64,000 bases of DNA. Origin: Rikenellaceae bacterium. Lineage in GTDB: Bacteria > Bacteroidota > Bacteroidia > Bacteroidales > Rikenellaceae. This document shows positions 1 through 8,085 of the stretch, piece after piece (the first letter of the stretch is position 1; each line of letters opens with the position of its first letter). The notes beneath the pieces were generated by a model. That model searched no databases, was not told where the DNA came from, and saw only the letters and a list, made by a program, of their open reading frames with translations. A program made the translations under genes and the position numbers. Location of the stretch: contig JAJBUQ010000019.1 in the NCBI GenBank assembly GCA_020860245.1, forward strand, positions 131,921 through 195,920, read 5' to 3'.

Positions 1-183
1 GCCTCGCGCACGCTGACTTCGGAAGGAGCTTATGGATGGTCCGGTATGTTCGGAACTTATTATAGGATATATCCCGGTGAAAATATATTTATTATCTTCA
101 TGGGTAATCATTATCCTTGGCAGTACAGGGATAGAATAGACGAACTTCTTCAGGTTGCCGTATTTCAAGCGTTGAAGGAATAA
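1..183 (+). CDS. Serine hydrolase, beta-lactamase family (C-terminal part only)
   Basis: The window opens inside a gene; the last 60 codons are read in frame 1 up to a TAA stop. The visible segment contains YGWSGMFGTYYRIYP followed by a strand rich in Ile and Phe (ENIFIIFMGNHY) and a final helix. This pattern matches the C-terminal beta strand and helix of beta-lactamase/penicillin-binding-protein-like serine hydrolases (the class C / esterase group). The catalytic SxxK and YxN motifs would lie upstream, outside the window, so activity cannot be judged. The substrate is unknown. Family assignment is from this short tail only. Confidence 0.6.
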   Translation, partial: ASRTLTSEGAYGWSGMFGTYYRIYPGENIFIIFMGNHYPWQYRDRIDELLQVAVFQALKE

Positions 184-196
184 ATCGGAAGTAAAA

Positions 197-236
197 AATC
201 AAAGAGCCGTAATTTATAGTTTACGGCTCTTTGATT
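197..236. terminator. Bidirectional intrinsic terminator between the hydrolase and mazG
   Basis: Perfect 16-bp arms (197-212 and 221-236) flank an 8-nt loop and are bordered by A and T runs. It can end transcription from both convergent genes. The right arm encodes the last codons of mazG, and the mazG stop codon falls in the loop. Confidence 0.85.
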
Positions 237-990
237 CCTGCCATATAGCTTCCATCTCTTCCGCTGACAACTGTTTAATATCCCTTCCTGATTCTTTGGC
301 CTTGCTCTCTATGTATTCGAATCTCGTTATAAATTTTTTATTGCATCTCTCCAGTGCCTTCTCCGAATTTACGCCGTAGAGCCTGGCCGCATTGACGATA
401 GAGAAGAGCAGATCCCCGAACTCTTCCTCCATTTTATCCAAGTTCATATTTTGAACTTCATGTTCGATTTCTTGTACTTCTTCTTGAACTTTTTTCCAGA
501 CTTCCTCCTTATTCTTCCAATCGAAGCCAATCGCCGAAGCCTTCTCCTGTATCCGGTAGGCCTTGACTACCGGAGGCAGACTCTTCGGAACACCTGACAT
601 AACGCCTCCCTTGCGGTCTTTCTCCTTCTGTTTGAGAACTTCCCAACTCTTGGTCACCTCTTCCGAATTCTCCGCGCCGGCATTGCTGAAAACATGTGGA
701 TGGCGGTATATTAGTTTATCGCACTCCGCCTCACAAACATCTATAATGTCGAAATATCCCTCTTCGCTCCCTATTTTAGAGTAAAATACGACATGGAGAA
801 GAAGATCGCCCAATTCCTTCTTCACCTCGTCCATATCCCCTTCCGACGCCGCGTCCACGAGTTCGTAAACCTCTTCTATCGTGTTGTTGCGCAGAGAATC
901 GAAGGTCTGCTCGCGATCCCAGGGACACTTATCCCGCAGTTCGTCCATAATATCGAGCAGTCTCTTGAAACTCTCCAGTCTTTTATCCAT
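214..990 (-). CDS. mazG: Nucleoside triphosphate pyrophosphohydrolase MazG
   Basis: The 258-residue protein hydrolyses (d)NTPs to NMP and PPi, a house-cleaning and starvation-response activity in the cytosol. Two all-alpha MazG domains are visible. The N-terminal one has the metal-binding pattern EEVYEL followed by KKELGDLLLH. The C-terminal one has EEVQEIEHEV followed by EEEFGDLLFSIVNAARLYG. The signature CPWDREQTFDSLR is near residue 22. Length matches E. coli MazG (263). ATG start at 990 is supported by an exact Bacteroidota promoter just upstream. There is no adjacent mazEF toxin-antitoxin pair, so it acts as a stand-alone gene here. The final codons lie inside the terminator hairpin. Confidence 0.95.
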   Translation of the reverse strand: MDKRLESFKRLLDIMDELRDKCPWDREQTFDSLRNNTIEEVYELVDAASEGDMDEVKKELGDLLLHVVFYSKIGSEEGYFDIIDVCEAECDKLIYRHPHVFSNAGAENSEEVTKSWEVLKQKEKDRKGGVMSGVPKSLPPVVKAYRIQEKASAIGFDWKNKEEVWKKVQEEVQEIEHEVQNMNLDKMEEEFGDLLFSIVNAARLYGVNSEKALERCNKKFITRFEYIESKAKESGRDIKQLSAEEMEAIWQESKSRKL

Positions 991-1018
991 AATGGTTAAA
1001 TAAATTATATTGTTTTTC

Positions 1019-1049
1019 CAAAATTACCATAAAAAAATCATGCCCCAAA
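1019..1049 (-). promoter_or_regulatory. Bacteroidota-type promoter for mazG
   Basis: On the minus strand TTTG (1049-1046), exactly 19 nt, then TAATTTTG (1026-1019) matches the -33/-7 consensus TTTG-N19-TAnnTTTG. The leader to the mazG ATG would be about 20 nt. Confidence 0.8.
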
Positions 1050-1088
1050 ATTTAATGGCATACCTATATGAAAATTATAAAAGTTCCT

Positions 1089-1096
1089 TAACTTTG
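1089..1096 (+). promoter_or_regulatory. -7 element before meaB
   Basis: TAACTTTG fits the Bacteroidota -7 consensus TAnnTTTG and lies 17 nt before the meaB ATG. No good TTTG is found at the expected -33 position, so the promoter is weaker or needs an activator. Confidence 0.5.
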
Positions 1097-1113
1097 AATA
1101 ATATATTTATTCC

Positions 1114-2217
1114 ATGGCACATTACGAAGATCAGCATAACGAGAATAATCCCAATTCTGCGTTAAGGGTTAATGAGGGGATCGAGAAACCTCCTGTTGTA
1201 AATCCATACTTCAAAAAAATAAAGAGAAATAAACTCTCCACACAGGAATATGTGGACGGTATACTCGCAGGCAATATTACTATCCTTAGCCAGGCTATAA
1301 CCATGGTCGAATCGCTTCTGCCGGAACACTATGAACAGGCACAGGAGATAATCGAAAAATGCCTGCCTTATTCCGGAAAATCCGTCAGGGTAGGGATCAC
1401 TGGGGTTCCCGGTGCAGGTAAATCCACATTTATAGAAGCTATTGGAAATATGGTCACGGGATTGGGACATAAACTCTCGGTACTCGCCATAGATCCCAGT
1501 TCAGAAAGGAGCAAGGGCTCTATTCTCGGCGATAAAACGCGAATGGAGACCCTCGTGCATAATTCGGATGTATTTATAAGACCCTCTCCGGCAGCCGGAT
1601 CTCTTGGAGGGGTGGCGCGTAAAACGCGTGAGACCTGCCTGTTGTGTGAAGCTGCCGGATTCGACGTTATATTTATAGAGACAGTGGGTGTCGGACAATC
1701 CGAAACAGCCGTGCACTCTATGGTCGATATGTTCCTTCTTCTTCAGATAGCTGGAGCAGGAGACGAACTTCAGGGAATAAAGCGCGGAATAATGGAGATG
1801 GCCGATATGATCGCCATAACCAAGGCGGACGGAGGCAACACCACCAGCGCTGCATTCGCGCGCAGTCACTATGTGAATGCCTTAAATCTTTTCCCTATGC
1901 CGGAGTCAGGATGGAAACCGCGCGTACTTACTTGTTCTTCAAGGGAAAAGACCGGATTAACCGAAATATGGAACGGAATAGAAGATTTTATAAAATTCAC
2001 TAAATCAAACGGATTTTTTCTGAAAAACCGCCACCGCCAATTAAAATACTGGATGTACGAGACGATAAACGAAGAGTTGAAGGAGCACTTCTACACGAAT
2101 GAAGCGGTGAGTTCACAAATTCCGGGGGTGGAAAAAGATGTGCTGGAGAAAAAAATAAGTTCCTTCGTGGCTGCAAGGAAACTGTTCGATACCTATATGA
2201 AGACATTAAAAAAATAA
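1114..2217 (+). CDS. meaB: Methylmalonyl-CoA mutase-associated GTPase MeaB
   Basis: G3E P-loop GTPase (367 aa) that protects methylmalonyl-CoA mutase and controls its adenosylcobalamin loading. The Walker A loop GVPGAGKST is at about residues 97-105. It is followed by IDPSSERSKGSILGDKTRM (switch region typical of MeaB/ArgK), FIETVGVGQSE (switch II) and ITKADG (base recognition). The C-terminal helical dimerisation arm is present. The mutase subunits are not in this window. The first 40 residues form a non-conserved extension; the ATG at 1114 is the first start after the promoter-like element. An older name for the family is ArgK/LAO transport ATPase, but the fit is to MeaB. Confidence 0.93.
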   Translation: MAHYEDQHNENNPNSALRVNEGIEKPPVVNPYFKKIKRNKLSTQEYVDGILAGNITILSQAITMVESLLPEHYEQAQEIIEKCLPYSGKSVRVGITGVPGAGKSTFIEAIGNMVTGLGHKLSVLAIDPSSERSKGSILGDKTRMETLVHNSDVFIRPSPAAGSLGGVARKTRETCLLCEAAGFDVIFIETVGVGQSETAVHSMVDMFLLLQIAGAGDELQGIKRGIMEMADMIAITKADGGNTTSAAFARSHYVNALNLFPMPESGWKPRVLTCSSREKTGLTEIWNGIEDFIKFTKSNGFFLKNRHRQLKYWMYETINEELKEHFYTNEAVSSQIPGVEKDVLEKKISSFVAARKLFDTYMKTLKK

Positions 2218-2221
2218 CTTA

Positions 2222-3019
2222 ATGAGAACGATAGTTAAATATCTTTTATCGATTACCGCGTTTTGCGGACTTCTCGTCTCCTTTGAAAAGAAGCCGGAAT
2301 TTCCGGTAATATATATGATCGGAGATTCTACTATGGCGGACAAATCGACGCGCGATCATAATCAGGAGCGTGGATGGGGGCAGATGCTGCCGTGTCTTAC
2401 AGACTCGAGGATTAAAATCTCCAACCATGCCGTGAACGGAAGAAGTTCGAAGAGCTTCCGGAACGAAGGACGCTGGGAACCGATTATAGAGGCGCTGCGT
2501 CCTGGAGACTATGTATTTATTCAATTCGGGCATAACGATGAAAAATCGGAGAGAGAAGATCTGTATGCGGACAGCAGAACGGATTATAGGGATAATCTGA
2601 AGCGCTATATTGCCGAAACGCGCGAAAGAGGGGGGATACCGATATTGTTTACTTCCATTGCAAGAAGACATTTCAATGATAACGGGGAGTTGATAGATAC
2701 CCACGGAGATTATATTACCGCAGTATTCGAAGTTGGCAGGGAAACGGGAACTCCGGTTATAGATATGAATAGTTCTACTACCGCCATGATACTTGCTGTT
2801 CCGCAGGAGGATTCAAAAAAATTTTTTATGTGGGTCGGAAGCAAAGAAGACAATACCCACCTGAACGTTTACGGAGGAAAGGTCGTTGCTAAGCTCGCAG
2901 CGGACGAAATCGCCCGGACCATTCCTGAACTCGCACCGTTCATGCCCGATATTCACTCCGAATGTTATAAAGAAGTTGATTGGTTTACGGAAACCGTTTG
3001 GAATAAATTTAAGAATTAA
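2222..3019 (+). CDS. Secreted SGNH hydrolase, rhamnogalacturonan acetylesterase-like (CE12 type)
   Basis: This 265-residue protein has an N-terminal hydrophobic signal of about 20 residues, so it acts in the periplasm or outside. The SGNH blocks are visible: block I IGDSTMAD with nucleophile Ser36, block II VNGRSSKSF with the oxyanion Gly, block III FGHND with Asn, and the catalytic His in THLNVYGG near the C-terminus. These features point to removal of acetyl groups from pectic rhamnogalacturonan or a related glycan, as known for CE12 enzymes; the actual substrate is inferred. It starts 4 nt after meaB, so cotranscription is possible, although the functions are unrelated. Confidence 0.82.
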   Translation: MRTIVKYLLSITAFCGLLVSFEKKPEFPVIYMIGDSTMADKSTRDHNQERGWGQMLPCLTDSRIKISNHAVNGRSSKSFRNEGRWEPIIEALRPGDYVFIQFGHNDEKSEREDLYADSRTDYRDNLKRYIAETRERGGIPILFTSIARRHFNDNGELIDTHGDYITAVFEVGRETGTPVIDMNSSTTAMILAVPQEDSKKFFMWVGSKEDNTHLNVYGGKVVAKLAADEIARTIPELAPFMPDIHSECYKEVDWFTETVWNKFKN

Positions 3020-3044
3020 TACAAACACCTTAAAACAATGTAAA

Positions 3045-3383
3045 ATGGAACAATCCAAAGTCGATATGTTTATGATGACCGCAGCTGAAAATTTTCCTGC
3101 TGCCAGAATGCTGGAGATAAGAGAAGCTCTGCTTAAAGCTGACGACAACAGATTCATGTTAGTTGCGAGTGCCAACTATTACAAACCGGTTACCATGCTT
3201 ATTATCTCAATTTTCGGAGGAAGTCTCGGTATAGACAGGTTCATGGTAGGGGATACAGGGCTCGGCGTCTTAAAACTCCTGACTTGCGGTGGAGCCGGAA
3301 TATGGACCATAATAGATTGGTTCCTAATTCAGGACAGAACCAGAGAATATAATTATCTGAAATTTGCTCAGGCAATTTACTAA
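3045..3383 (+). CDS. TM2 domain-containing membrane protein
   Basis: 112 residues. The first 45 residues are soluble, and a TM2 domain follows with two transmembrane helices: one around MLIISIFGGSLGIDRF, and a second after the linker VGDTGLGVLKLLTCGGAGIW, ending in TIIDWFLI. The Gly-rich GxxGxDRF motif and the W-x2-D-W turn are TM2 hallmarks. The function of TM2 proteins in bacteria is not established. The ATG at 3045 is chosen because the longer open frame runs back into the upstream esterase gene. The next gene (DUF2752) overlaps its end, a frequent TM2/DUF2752 pairing in this phylum. Confidence 0.85.
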   Translation: MEQSKVDMFMMTAAENFPAARMLEIREALLKADDNRFMLVASANYYKPVTMLIISIFGGSLGIDRFMVGDTGLGVLKLLTCGGAGIWTIIDWFLIQDRTREYNYLKFAQAIY

Positions 3384-3777
3384 ATATAGAGAACTGCCGC
3401 CTGTATGGAAGAACACAGCATTTATTGCCGTTGTTCTTGCAGGTTATTTATTTATTTGGTTAAAACCGCACTGTGGAACCATTGATCTGTGTTTGTTTAA
3501 AAGGATTACCGGGATAGCATGTCCGGGATGCGGAGGGATCAGAACGACAAAGGCACTGATGGCTATGGATCCGGTGTCTGCCTTGCAGATGAATCCTTTA
3601 TCGGTTATAACCAATTTATTTATAATTTTACTTGTAATATTGGCTTGTTACGGTATTATAGGGAAAAGGGATATGCTTAGCGGTGTCTTTAATAAAAGAT
3701 GGAATAAACTATCGATAGCAATAGTTTTCTTACTAATTGGCTGTCAATGGATATGGAATATTTACAGAGGTATTTAA
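3364..3777 (+). CDS. DUF2752 family membrane protein
   Basis: 137 residues with three predicted membrane helices. The DUF2752 signature CPGCGGIRTTKALMAMDP, with its CPxCG pair and conserved Arg, is followed by an amphipathic stretch ending NPLSVI. No ATG exists in a sensible place; the likely start is TTG at 3364, which overlaps the TM2 gene by 20 nt and suggests translational coupling. DUF2752 proteins have no proven role. The two close cysteines and tight pairing with TM2 suggest a small membrane assembly, which is inference. Confidence 0.75.
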   Translation: MLRQFTKYRELPPVWKNTAFIAVVLAGYLFIWLKPHCGTIDLCLFKRITGIACPGCGGIRTTKALMAMDPVSALQMNPLSVITNLFIILLVILACYGIIGKRDMLSGVFNKRWNKLSIAIVFLLIGCQWIWNIYRGI

Positions 3778-3788
3778 ATTTAATAGTT

Positions 3789-4658
3789 ATGAAGAAGATA
3801 TATTTACTACTCGTATTACTTGCAGCAGTATCCGGAGCTGCACAAACTCCCAAAGAACTGCGTCTGTGGAACGGCGATATGCCCAATAATAATGGAATCA
3901 ATACTTCTGAAACGTCTGCTGACGGAGGAAGGGTCGGTAACGTAAGCGAACCGACGATATTCCTGTACGAACCGGATAAAACCAAAAACACGGGAGCTGC
4001 TATCCTGATTTGCCCCGGAGGGGGATATTCGAGACTATCTATGGATAACGAAGGGCATAAAATCGCTAAGTGGTTTGCCGCCAATGGAATCACTGCCGTG
4101 GTGCTTAAGTACCGGATGCCTAACGGACATCATGAAGTTCCGATAACCGATGCGAAGCAAGCCATGAGGCTTATTCGTGCGTCCGCAGCAGAGTGGGGAA
4201 TAGATCAGGGTAAAATAGGGGTCGCCGGATTCTCTGCCGGAGGCCATCTCGCGTCGACTCTGTCCACACACTTCGATGCTGAGACAAGACCCGATTTTTC
4301 CATATTGTTCTACCCTGTCATAACGATGGATGAAACATTTACCCATGGCGGTTCGCGTAAGGGACTCTTAGGGGAAAACCCTAATGCTGAACTGGTGGAT
4401 CTTTATTCCAACGAGAAACAAATATCGGCGAAAACTCCTCCGACGCTTCTCCTTCACAGCGATGACGATACTGCTGTCCCTTCGAGAAACAGTGTGGAGT
4501 ATTATACTGCTTTAAAAAATAATAAGGTTGCTGCTGCATTGTACATCTTCCCTGTCGGAGGGCATGGTTGGGGATTCAATGAAAATTTCCGCTACCATAA
4601 TGAATGGAAAAACCTATTGATAAAATGGCTTGAAGATAATAAATTCATTTCGAAATGA
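3789..4658 (+). CDS. Secreted alpha/beta-hydrolase esterase (acetyl xylan / BD-FAE-like)
   Basis: 289 residues starting at the second ATG of the open frame (3789), because that start gives a clean Sec signal peptide ending near AVSGAAQ. The mature part has the oxyanion motif CPGGGYSRLS, the nucleophile elbow GFSAGGHLAS, the acid in HSDDDTAVP and the catalytic His in GGHGWG. This combination is typical of Bacteroidota acetyl-xylan or feruloyl-type esterases acting on plant or host glycans. The substrate is inferred. Its stop overlaps the nitroreductase start by 4 nt (ATGA), so the two are translationally coupled. Confidence 0.85.
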   Translation: MKKIYLLLVLLAAVSGAAQTPKELRLWNGDMPNNNGINTSETSADGGRVGNVSEPTIFLYEPDKTKNTGAAILICPGGGYSRLSMDNEGHKIAKWFAANGITAVVLKYRMPNGHHEVPITDAKQAMRLIRASAAEWGIDQGKIGVAGFSAGGHLASTLSTHFDAETRPDFSILFYPVITMDETFTHGGSRKGLLGENPNAELVDLYSNEKQISAKTPPTLLLHSDDDTAVPSRNSVEYYTALKNNKVAAALYIFPVGGHGWGFNENFRYHNEWKNLLIKWLEDNKFISK

Positions 4659-5227
4659 AATTCAGCGAACTTGTACTGAAAAACCGCAGTTATAGGCGGT
4701 TTGCCCAGAATAAAGCTATTGAGTACCGTGAGATAGAACACTTAATCGATATCGCGAGGATTACCACTTCGGGAAGGAATCTTCAGCCACTGAAATATAA
4801 AATTGTGAATGATCCGGAAGGGTGCGGAAATATTTTTCCTCTGCTCGTATGGGCGGGATACCTTAAAGATTGGGACGGTCCTGCGGAAGAAGAGCGACCG
4901 TCTGCGTATATAATAATGTGCTCGGATAGTAATATTACTTTAGCAGATACTAAGTACGATCAGGGAATTTCCGCCCAGACAATATTACTCGGAGCTGTGG
5001 ATAAAGGATTCGGAGGGTGTATTATCGCTACATTTGACAAAACCGGGCTGACTAAATGCTTACATTTAACCGGGAACCTGAATCCGGTTCTCGTAATTGC
5101 TTTGGGCTATCCTAAGGAGAATATCGTTCTTACGGAGGCAGACGGATCCTCTATTGAATATTACAGGGATAATGAAGGGAATCATTATGTTCCTAAGCGT
5201 ACTTTAAAGGATATTTTAATAAAATAG
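4655..5227 (+). CDS. Nitroreductase-family flavoprotein
   Basis: 190 residues of FMN-dependent nitroreductase fold. The N-terminal RSYRRF phosphate-binding motif is present, followed by ARITTSGRNLQPLKY (FMN contact), GISAQTILLGAVDKGFGGCII in the central helix region (19-residue-type motif of the family) and ALGYPKE near the C-terminus. The enzyme would use NAD(P)H to reduce an unknown cytosolic substrate. It overlaps the secreted esterase by 4 nt although it lacks a signal peptide. It is followed at once by a strong terminator, so it ends the operon that begins near 2222. Confidence 0.85.
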   Translation: MKFSELVLKNRSYRRFAQNKAIEYREIEHLIDIARITTSGRNLQPLKYKIVNDPEGCGNIFPLLVWAGYLKDWDGPAEEERPSAYIIMCSDSNITLADTKYDQGISAQTILLGAVDKGFGGCIIATFDKTGLTKCLHLTGNLNPVLVIALGYPKENIVLTEADGSSIEYYRDNEGNHYVPKRTLKDILIK

Positions 5228-5243
5228 TTTGAAACGGTATAAT

Positions 5244-5274
5244 AAAAAAGAGAGCCGCATGGCTCTCTTTTTTT
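5244..5274. terminator. Bidirectional intrinsic terminator
   Basis: A hairpin with stem AAGAGAGCC/GGCTCTCTT and GCAT loop is flanked by A and T runs. It serves the convergent nitroreductase and lipoprotein genes. Confidence 0.9.
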
Positions 5275-5291
5275 ATTGTGTGTTAATGTTA

Positions 5292-6602
5292 TTAGTTGCT
5301 TCCGCCGCCGCCGTTACCGTGATCGTTGCCACTTGTAAGGGTTGTTCCGATAGTTACTACGTCACCTGCATGTTCTACTGTTACGTCTATTGAATTAGTC
5401 GTACCGCTTGAGTTTGCAAGGTTGAAAGTGAACGTTGTCTGCATAATCTCCTGAGATGCTGTCAATGTAAGAATATAGCCTCCCGGAACAGTATGATTAA
5501 CACTCATGTTGGTATTTGTCGTAGTAAACGATGTACTTGGATTCTGAGTAAGACCGAGGTATTTCTGTATTACGTTCTGTATTTGTTCGGTAATAGCCGA
5601 AACGTCGGTAGTTATACCTGCATTTGAAAGAACAGTTGAAATAGGAGTCTCATAAATATATCCTGAAAGTTTCTGAACGGTTACTGAAGATACAAGAGCA
5701 GATTCGATGCTGTTTGAATTATCGGTAACCGGATTATTTACAGTGATATCCTCTTCGGTAGTACTTGTACTTATGGCAGCACCCAAGGCAATTTTATAAA
5801 TACTGAAATGTGAAATAGTTGTCACATATTGTCCGTCTTCATAAGTAACTTCCTGAGATTGAGTTTGCCATGTTCTTGACGAAGAATTGTAATATTGAAG
5901 AACCGCATCTCCGAAATAATAGTCGTTCATAGGATTGTCGACTCTCAAAGTAAGTGCAGGAGTAAATGTATATCCATTAGGAAGAAGATCCAATACAGCT
6001 ATCGGAGCATAAGAGTTAGCATCCGAAGTCGAGATGTCGTCTACTTCGTTAGCATAGAATCCGATAGGGCCGGTTACCGTCTGTCCGCTCGAATTTCTTA
6101 CTACCGTACCTGCCGGAATAACGAGTTCCCCTGAAACATCGCCTTCGATAGGTACTTCTCCCCCCTCTTCAGGATCGATAGTGGTAGAATTTTCCGGAAG
6201 AGCGGAAAGATTTACATTAACGGACTGTATCTTGTTCTCTCCGTCAGATCCCTGAGTGAACGAAATAGTCTGGTAATTTGTGCTGTAACCGTCTTTTTCG
6301 AATGTGAGATCATAAGTTCCGTACTCGCTAAGTCCCTTGAATTCGAAGTATCCGTTGGAATTCGTTGTAGTGGTTCCCGATTTGGAGTCGGTCTCGTAAG
6401 TTACGGTAACATCGCTCAGTGCCGTAGTAGTTCCGCTCTTCATGACGTATCCGTTTATCTCATAAGTAGCCGCACCCGGAGTCTCTGTTACAGGAGGATA
6501 TTCTGCGTGCTTTTCATTACAGCTAACAGCCATAACAGATGCAGCAATCAATAAAGCAGACGCTTTAAAAATCCCTTTCAATTTAGTCGTTTGTAATTTC
6601 AT
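5292..6602 (-). CDS. Surface lipoprotein with carboxypeptidase-regulatory-like domain
   Basis: 436 residues. The signal peptide ends in the lipobox AVSC, giving a lipid-anchored Cys at about residue 28. After a short linker comes a carboxypeptidase regulatory-like beta-sandwich (about residues 47-135: YEINGYVMKSGTTTALSDV, GYFEFKGLSEYGTYDLTFEKDGY). An acidic Pro/Glu linker and a Thr/Ser-rich beta region without recognised enzymatic motifs follow, ending in a Gly/His tail. It probably sits on the outer membrane as an adhesion or binding protein; the ligand is unknown. It lies 50 nt after the YjbH-like gene and may be cotranscribed. Confidence 0.7.
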   Translation of the reverse strand: MKLQTTKLKGIFKASALLIAASVMAVSCNEKHAEYPPVTETPGAATYEINGYVMKSGTTTALSDVTVTYETDSKSGTTTTNSNGYFEFKGLSEYGTYDLTFEKDGYSTNYQTISFTQGSDGENKIQSVNVNLSALPENSTTIDPEEGGEVPIEGDVSGELVIPAGTVVRNSSGQTVTGPIGFYANEVDDISTSDANSYAPIAVLDLLPNGYTFTPALTLRVDNPMNDYYFGDAVLQYYNSSSRTWQTQSQEVTYEDGQYVTTISHFSIYKIALGAAISTSTTEEDITVNNPVTDNSNSIESALVSSVTVQKLSGYIYETPISTVLSNAGITTDVSAITEQIQNVIQKYLGLTQNPSTSFTTTNTNMSVNHTVPGGYILTLTASQEIMQTTFTFNLANSSGTTNSIDVTVEHAGDVVTIGTTLTSGNDHGNGGGGSN

Positions 6603-6652
6603 AATAAAAATAATTTAATAGTTTTTACAATAAATTTCTGATTAATAATTGT

Positions 6653-7897
6653 TTAATAGTTTCTTATTATCTGGCCGAAGCGCAGTATGTTGAAAAAGTT
6701 TTCAGCATTAGTTTCATTTGGTGAAGTGAGATAACTTCTTCCTTCCAGCTGCCGTGCCTGCGCGTTATATACCAATTCGTAATACGGAAGTGGAGATACC
6801 CTTATATATTTCTTTCTTTTCTGTCTGTATGGCGGAATTGCTATCGAGAAATAAAATCCTCCGTTGTAATTCACTTTTTCAGTTTTTTGTAAATAAAATC
6901 CCATCACAGCCCATTTAAAGTATCTTGTAATTTTACCTTCCACACCTATATCCTTTCCTAAAAACCGTGCCACCCGTGCGTCCAGCATTAAGTCGAAGCA
7001 ATCTATAAAATAATTTCCTCCAAGACTTCCGGTAAATTTTTTTATCGGAGTATGCCGCCACCCGCTGTAATAATACAGTATCCTGCCCGTAATCCCTGCC
7101 TCCGCATAAATCCCCCAACGCTGGCCGAATGGTTTATACACCTTTATATCCGCTCCTAATCTCTCCGTATTGAAACTACCTATGGTTGCTCTTGCAAAAA
7201 TGTTGCCTGGAATTTTGAAATCCTGCGATAAATTCACAAATCCCGGACGAACCTGATCGTATTCCCTCTCATACTCGTTGATAATGGGGAAGATTATCTG
7301 TCCGGTAAATTTGGAACCTCTCCATAAATTGATCTCGATTGCAGGGGATATGTTCAACTGCGTCTGATACATGATATCCAGTCTTACGTTGCGGAAATGA
7401 AACTCCGGATAAATTATAAAGTCGATCTTACCTGCCGAATTATTGTAAAATTTACTTCCGGCCCTCCCGACGACATCCAGATGTTTTATTATATTAACCG
7501 CGTTTTTTGTTTCATAATTAATGTTCCAGCTGCCTATATTCCCGCTGAATTCCCCTACGCTGTCTTTCACGGAAGAGAGAACCAGCTGAGGTTCTCGGTC
7601 GTAAGTGAATACGACCGATACTTTATCGTGAGGAATATATCCCGACAAGTCTCTGATCTCTCTGCTTATTATCTCCAGATTTACTTCCCGGGAACGGAAC
7701 GATCTCCCGTCCACGAAAATATAACTTATACTGTCTGTTTCAAAGAACCTCACATTTTCGAATCCTGCATCCGCCAGTTGCCGTTCAATTCTGTTTTGTG
7801 CATAAAGGACCGGGTTAAACACTGTGCAAAGTATTATTGCGGAAAAAATTTTCCATGCCGTATGAAGGCTAATGTTTAACTGGGTGTTATTTTTCAC
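6653..7897 (-). CDS. YjbH-like outer membrane beta-barrel protein
   Basis: 414 residues with an N-terminal signal peptide cleaved near LYAQ. The C-terminal part carries the features I associate with the YjbH family: RVARFLGKDIGVEGKITRYF, then alternating strands ending in GGFYFSIAIP. YjbH proteins are linked to exopolysaccharide loci such as yjbEFGH in enterobacteria, where they are thought to help polymer export. Here there is no adjacent polysaccharide operon. The start is a GTG at 7897; no ATG lies nearby and a promoter-like motif sits 25 nt upstream. The downstream neighbour is the lipoprotein ending at 5292. Confidence 0.65.
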   Translation of the reverse strand: MKNNTQLNISLHTAWKIFSAIILCTVFNPVLYAQNRIERQLADAGFENVRFFETDSISYIFVDGRSFRSREVNLEIISREIRDLSGYIPHDKVSVVFTYDREPQLVLSSVKDSVGEFSGNIGSWNINYETKNAVNIIKHLDVVGRAGSKFYNNSAGKIDFIIYPEFHFRNVRLDIMYQTQLNISPAIEINLWRGSKFTGQIIFPIINEYEREYDQVRPGFVNLSQDFKIPGNIFARATIGSFNTERLGADIKVYKPFGQRWGIYAEAGITGRILYYYSGWRHTPIKKFTGSLGGNYFIDCFDLMLDARVARFLGKDIGVEGKITRYFKWAVMGFYLQKTEKVNYNGGFYFSIAIPPYRQKRKKYIRVSPLPYYELVYNAQARQLEGRSYLTSPNETNAENFFNILRFGQIIRNY

Positions 7898-7922
7898 TTA
7901 CAGCAGTTCCTTAGATTCGCGG

Positions 7923-7953
7923 TAAAAGTATGTATTCGGAATTGTAAAACCAA
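7923..7953 (-). promoter_or_regulatory. Probable promoter for the yjbH-like gene
   Basis: On the minus strand TTGG, 19 nt, then TACTTTTA approximates TTTG-N19-TAnnTTTG with one mismatch in each box. It lies 25 nt before the GTG start. Confidence 0.5.
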
Positions 7954-8060
7954 GGAAGTGACAAGCATCGCCAAACTTGAATCTTTTTATATTATTTGAA
8001 CGGTTATTGTATGTATATTTTAAGCATAAACGATATTTTTTATTTTATTTTTAAAATAGG

Positions 8061-8068
8061 TACATTTG
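8061..8068 (+). promoter_or_regulatory. -7 element of the argS promoter
   Basis: TACATTTG matches TAnnTTTG. It lies inside the longer open frame of argS, so transcription starts downstream of the first in-frame ATG. This fixes the argS start at 8086. Confidence 0.55.
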
Positions 8069-8085
8069 CCGATAAAACAGTTGAA

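Noticed and set aside
1162..1869. Antisense open frames over meaB
   Set aside because: They mirror the codons of a clear GTPase gene and show no family motif or promoter.
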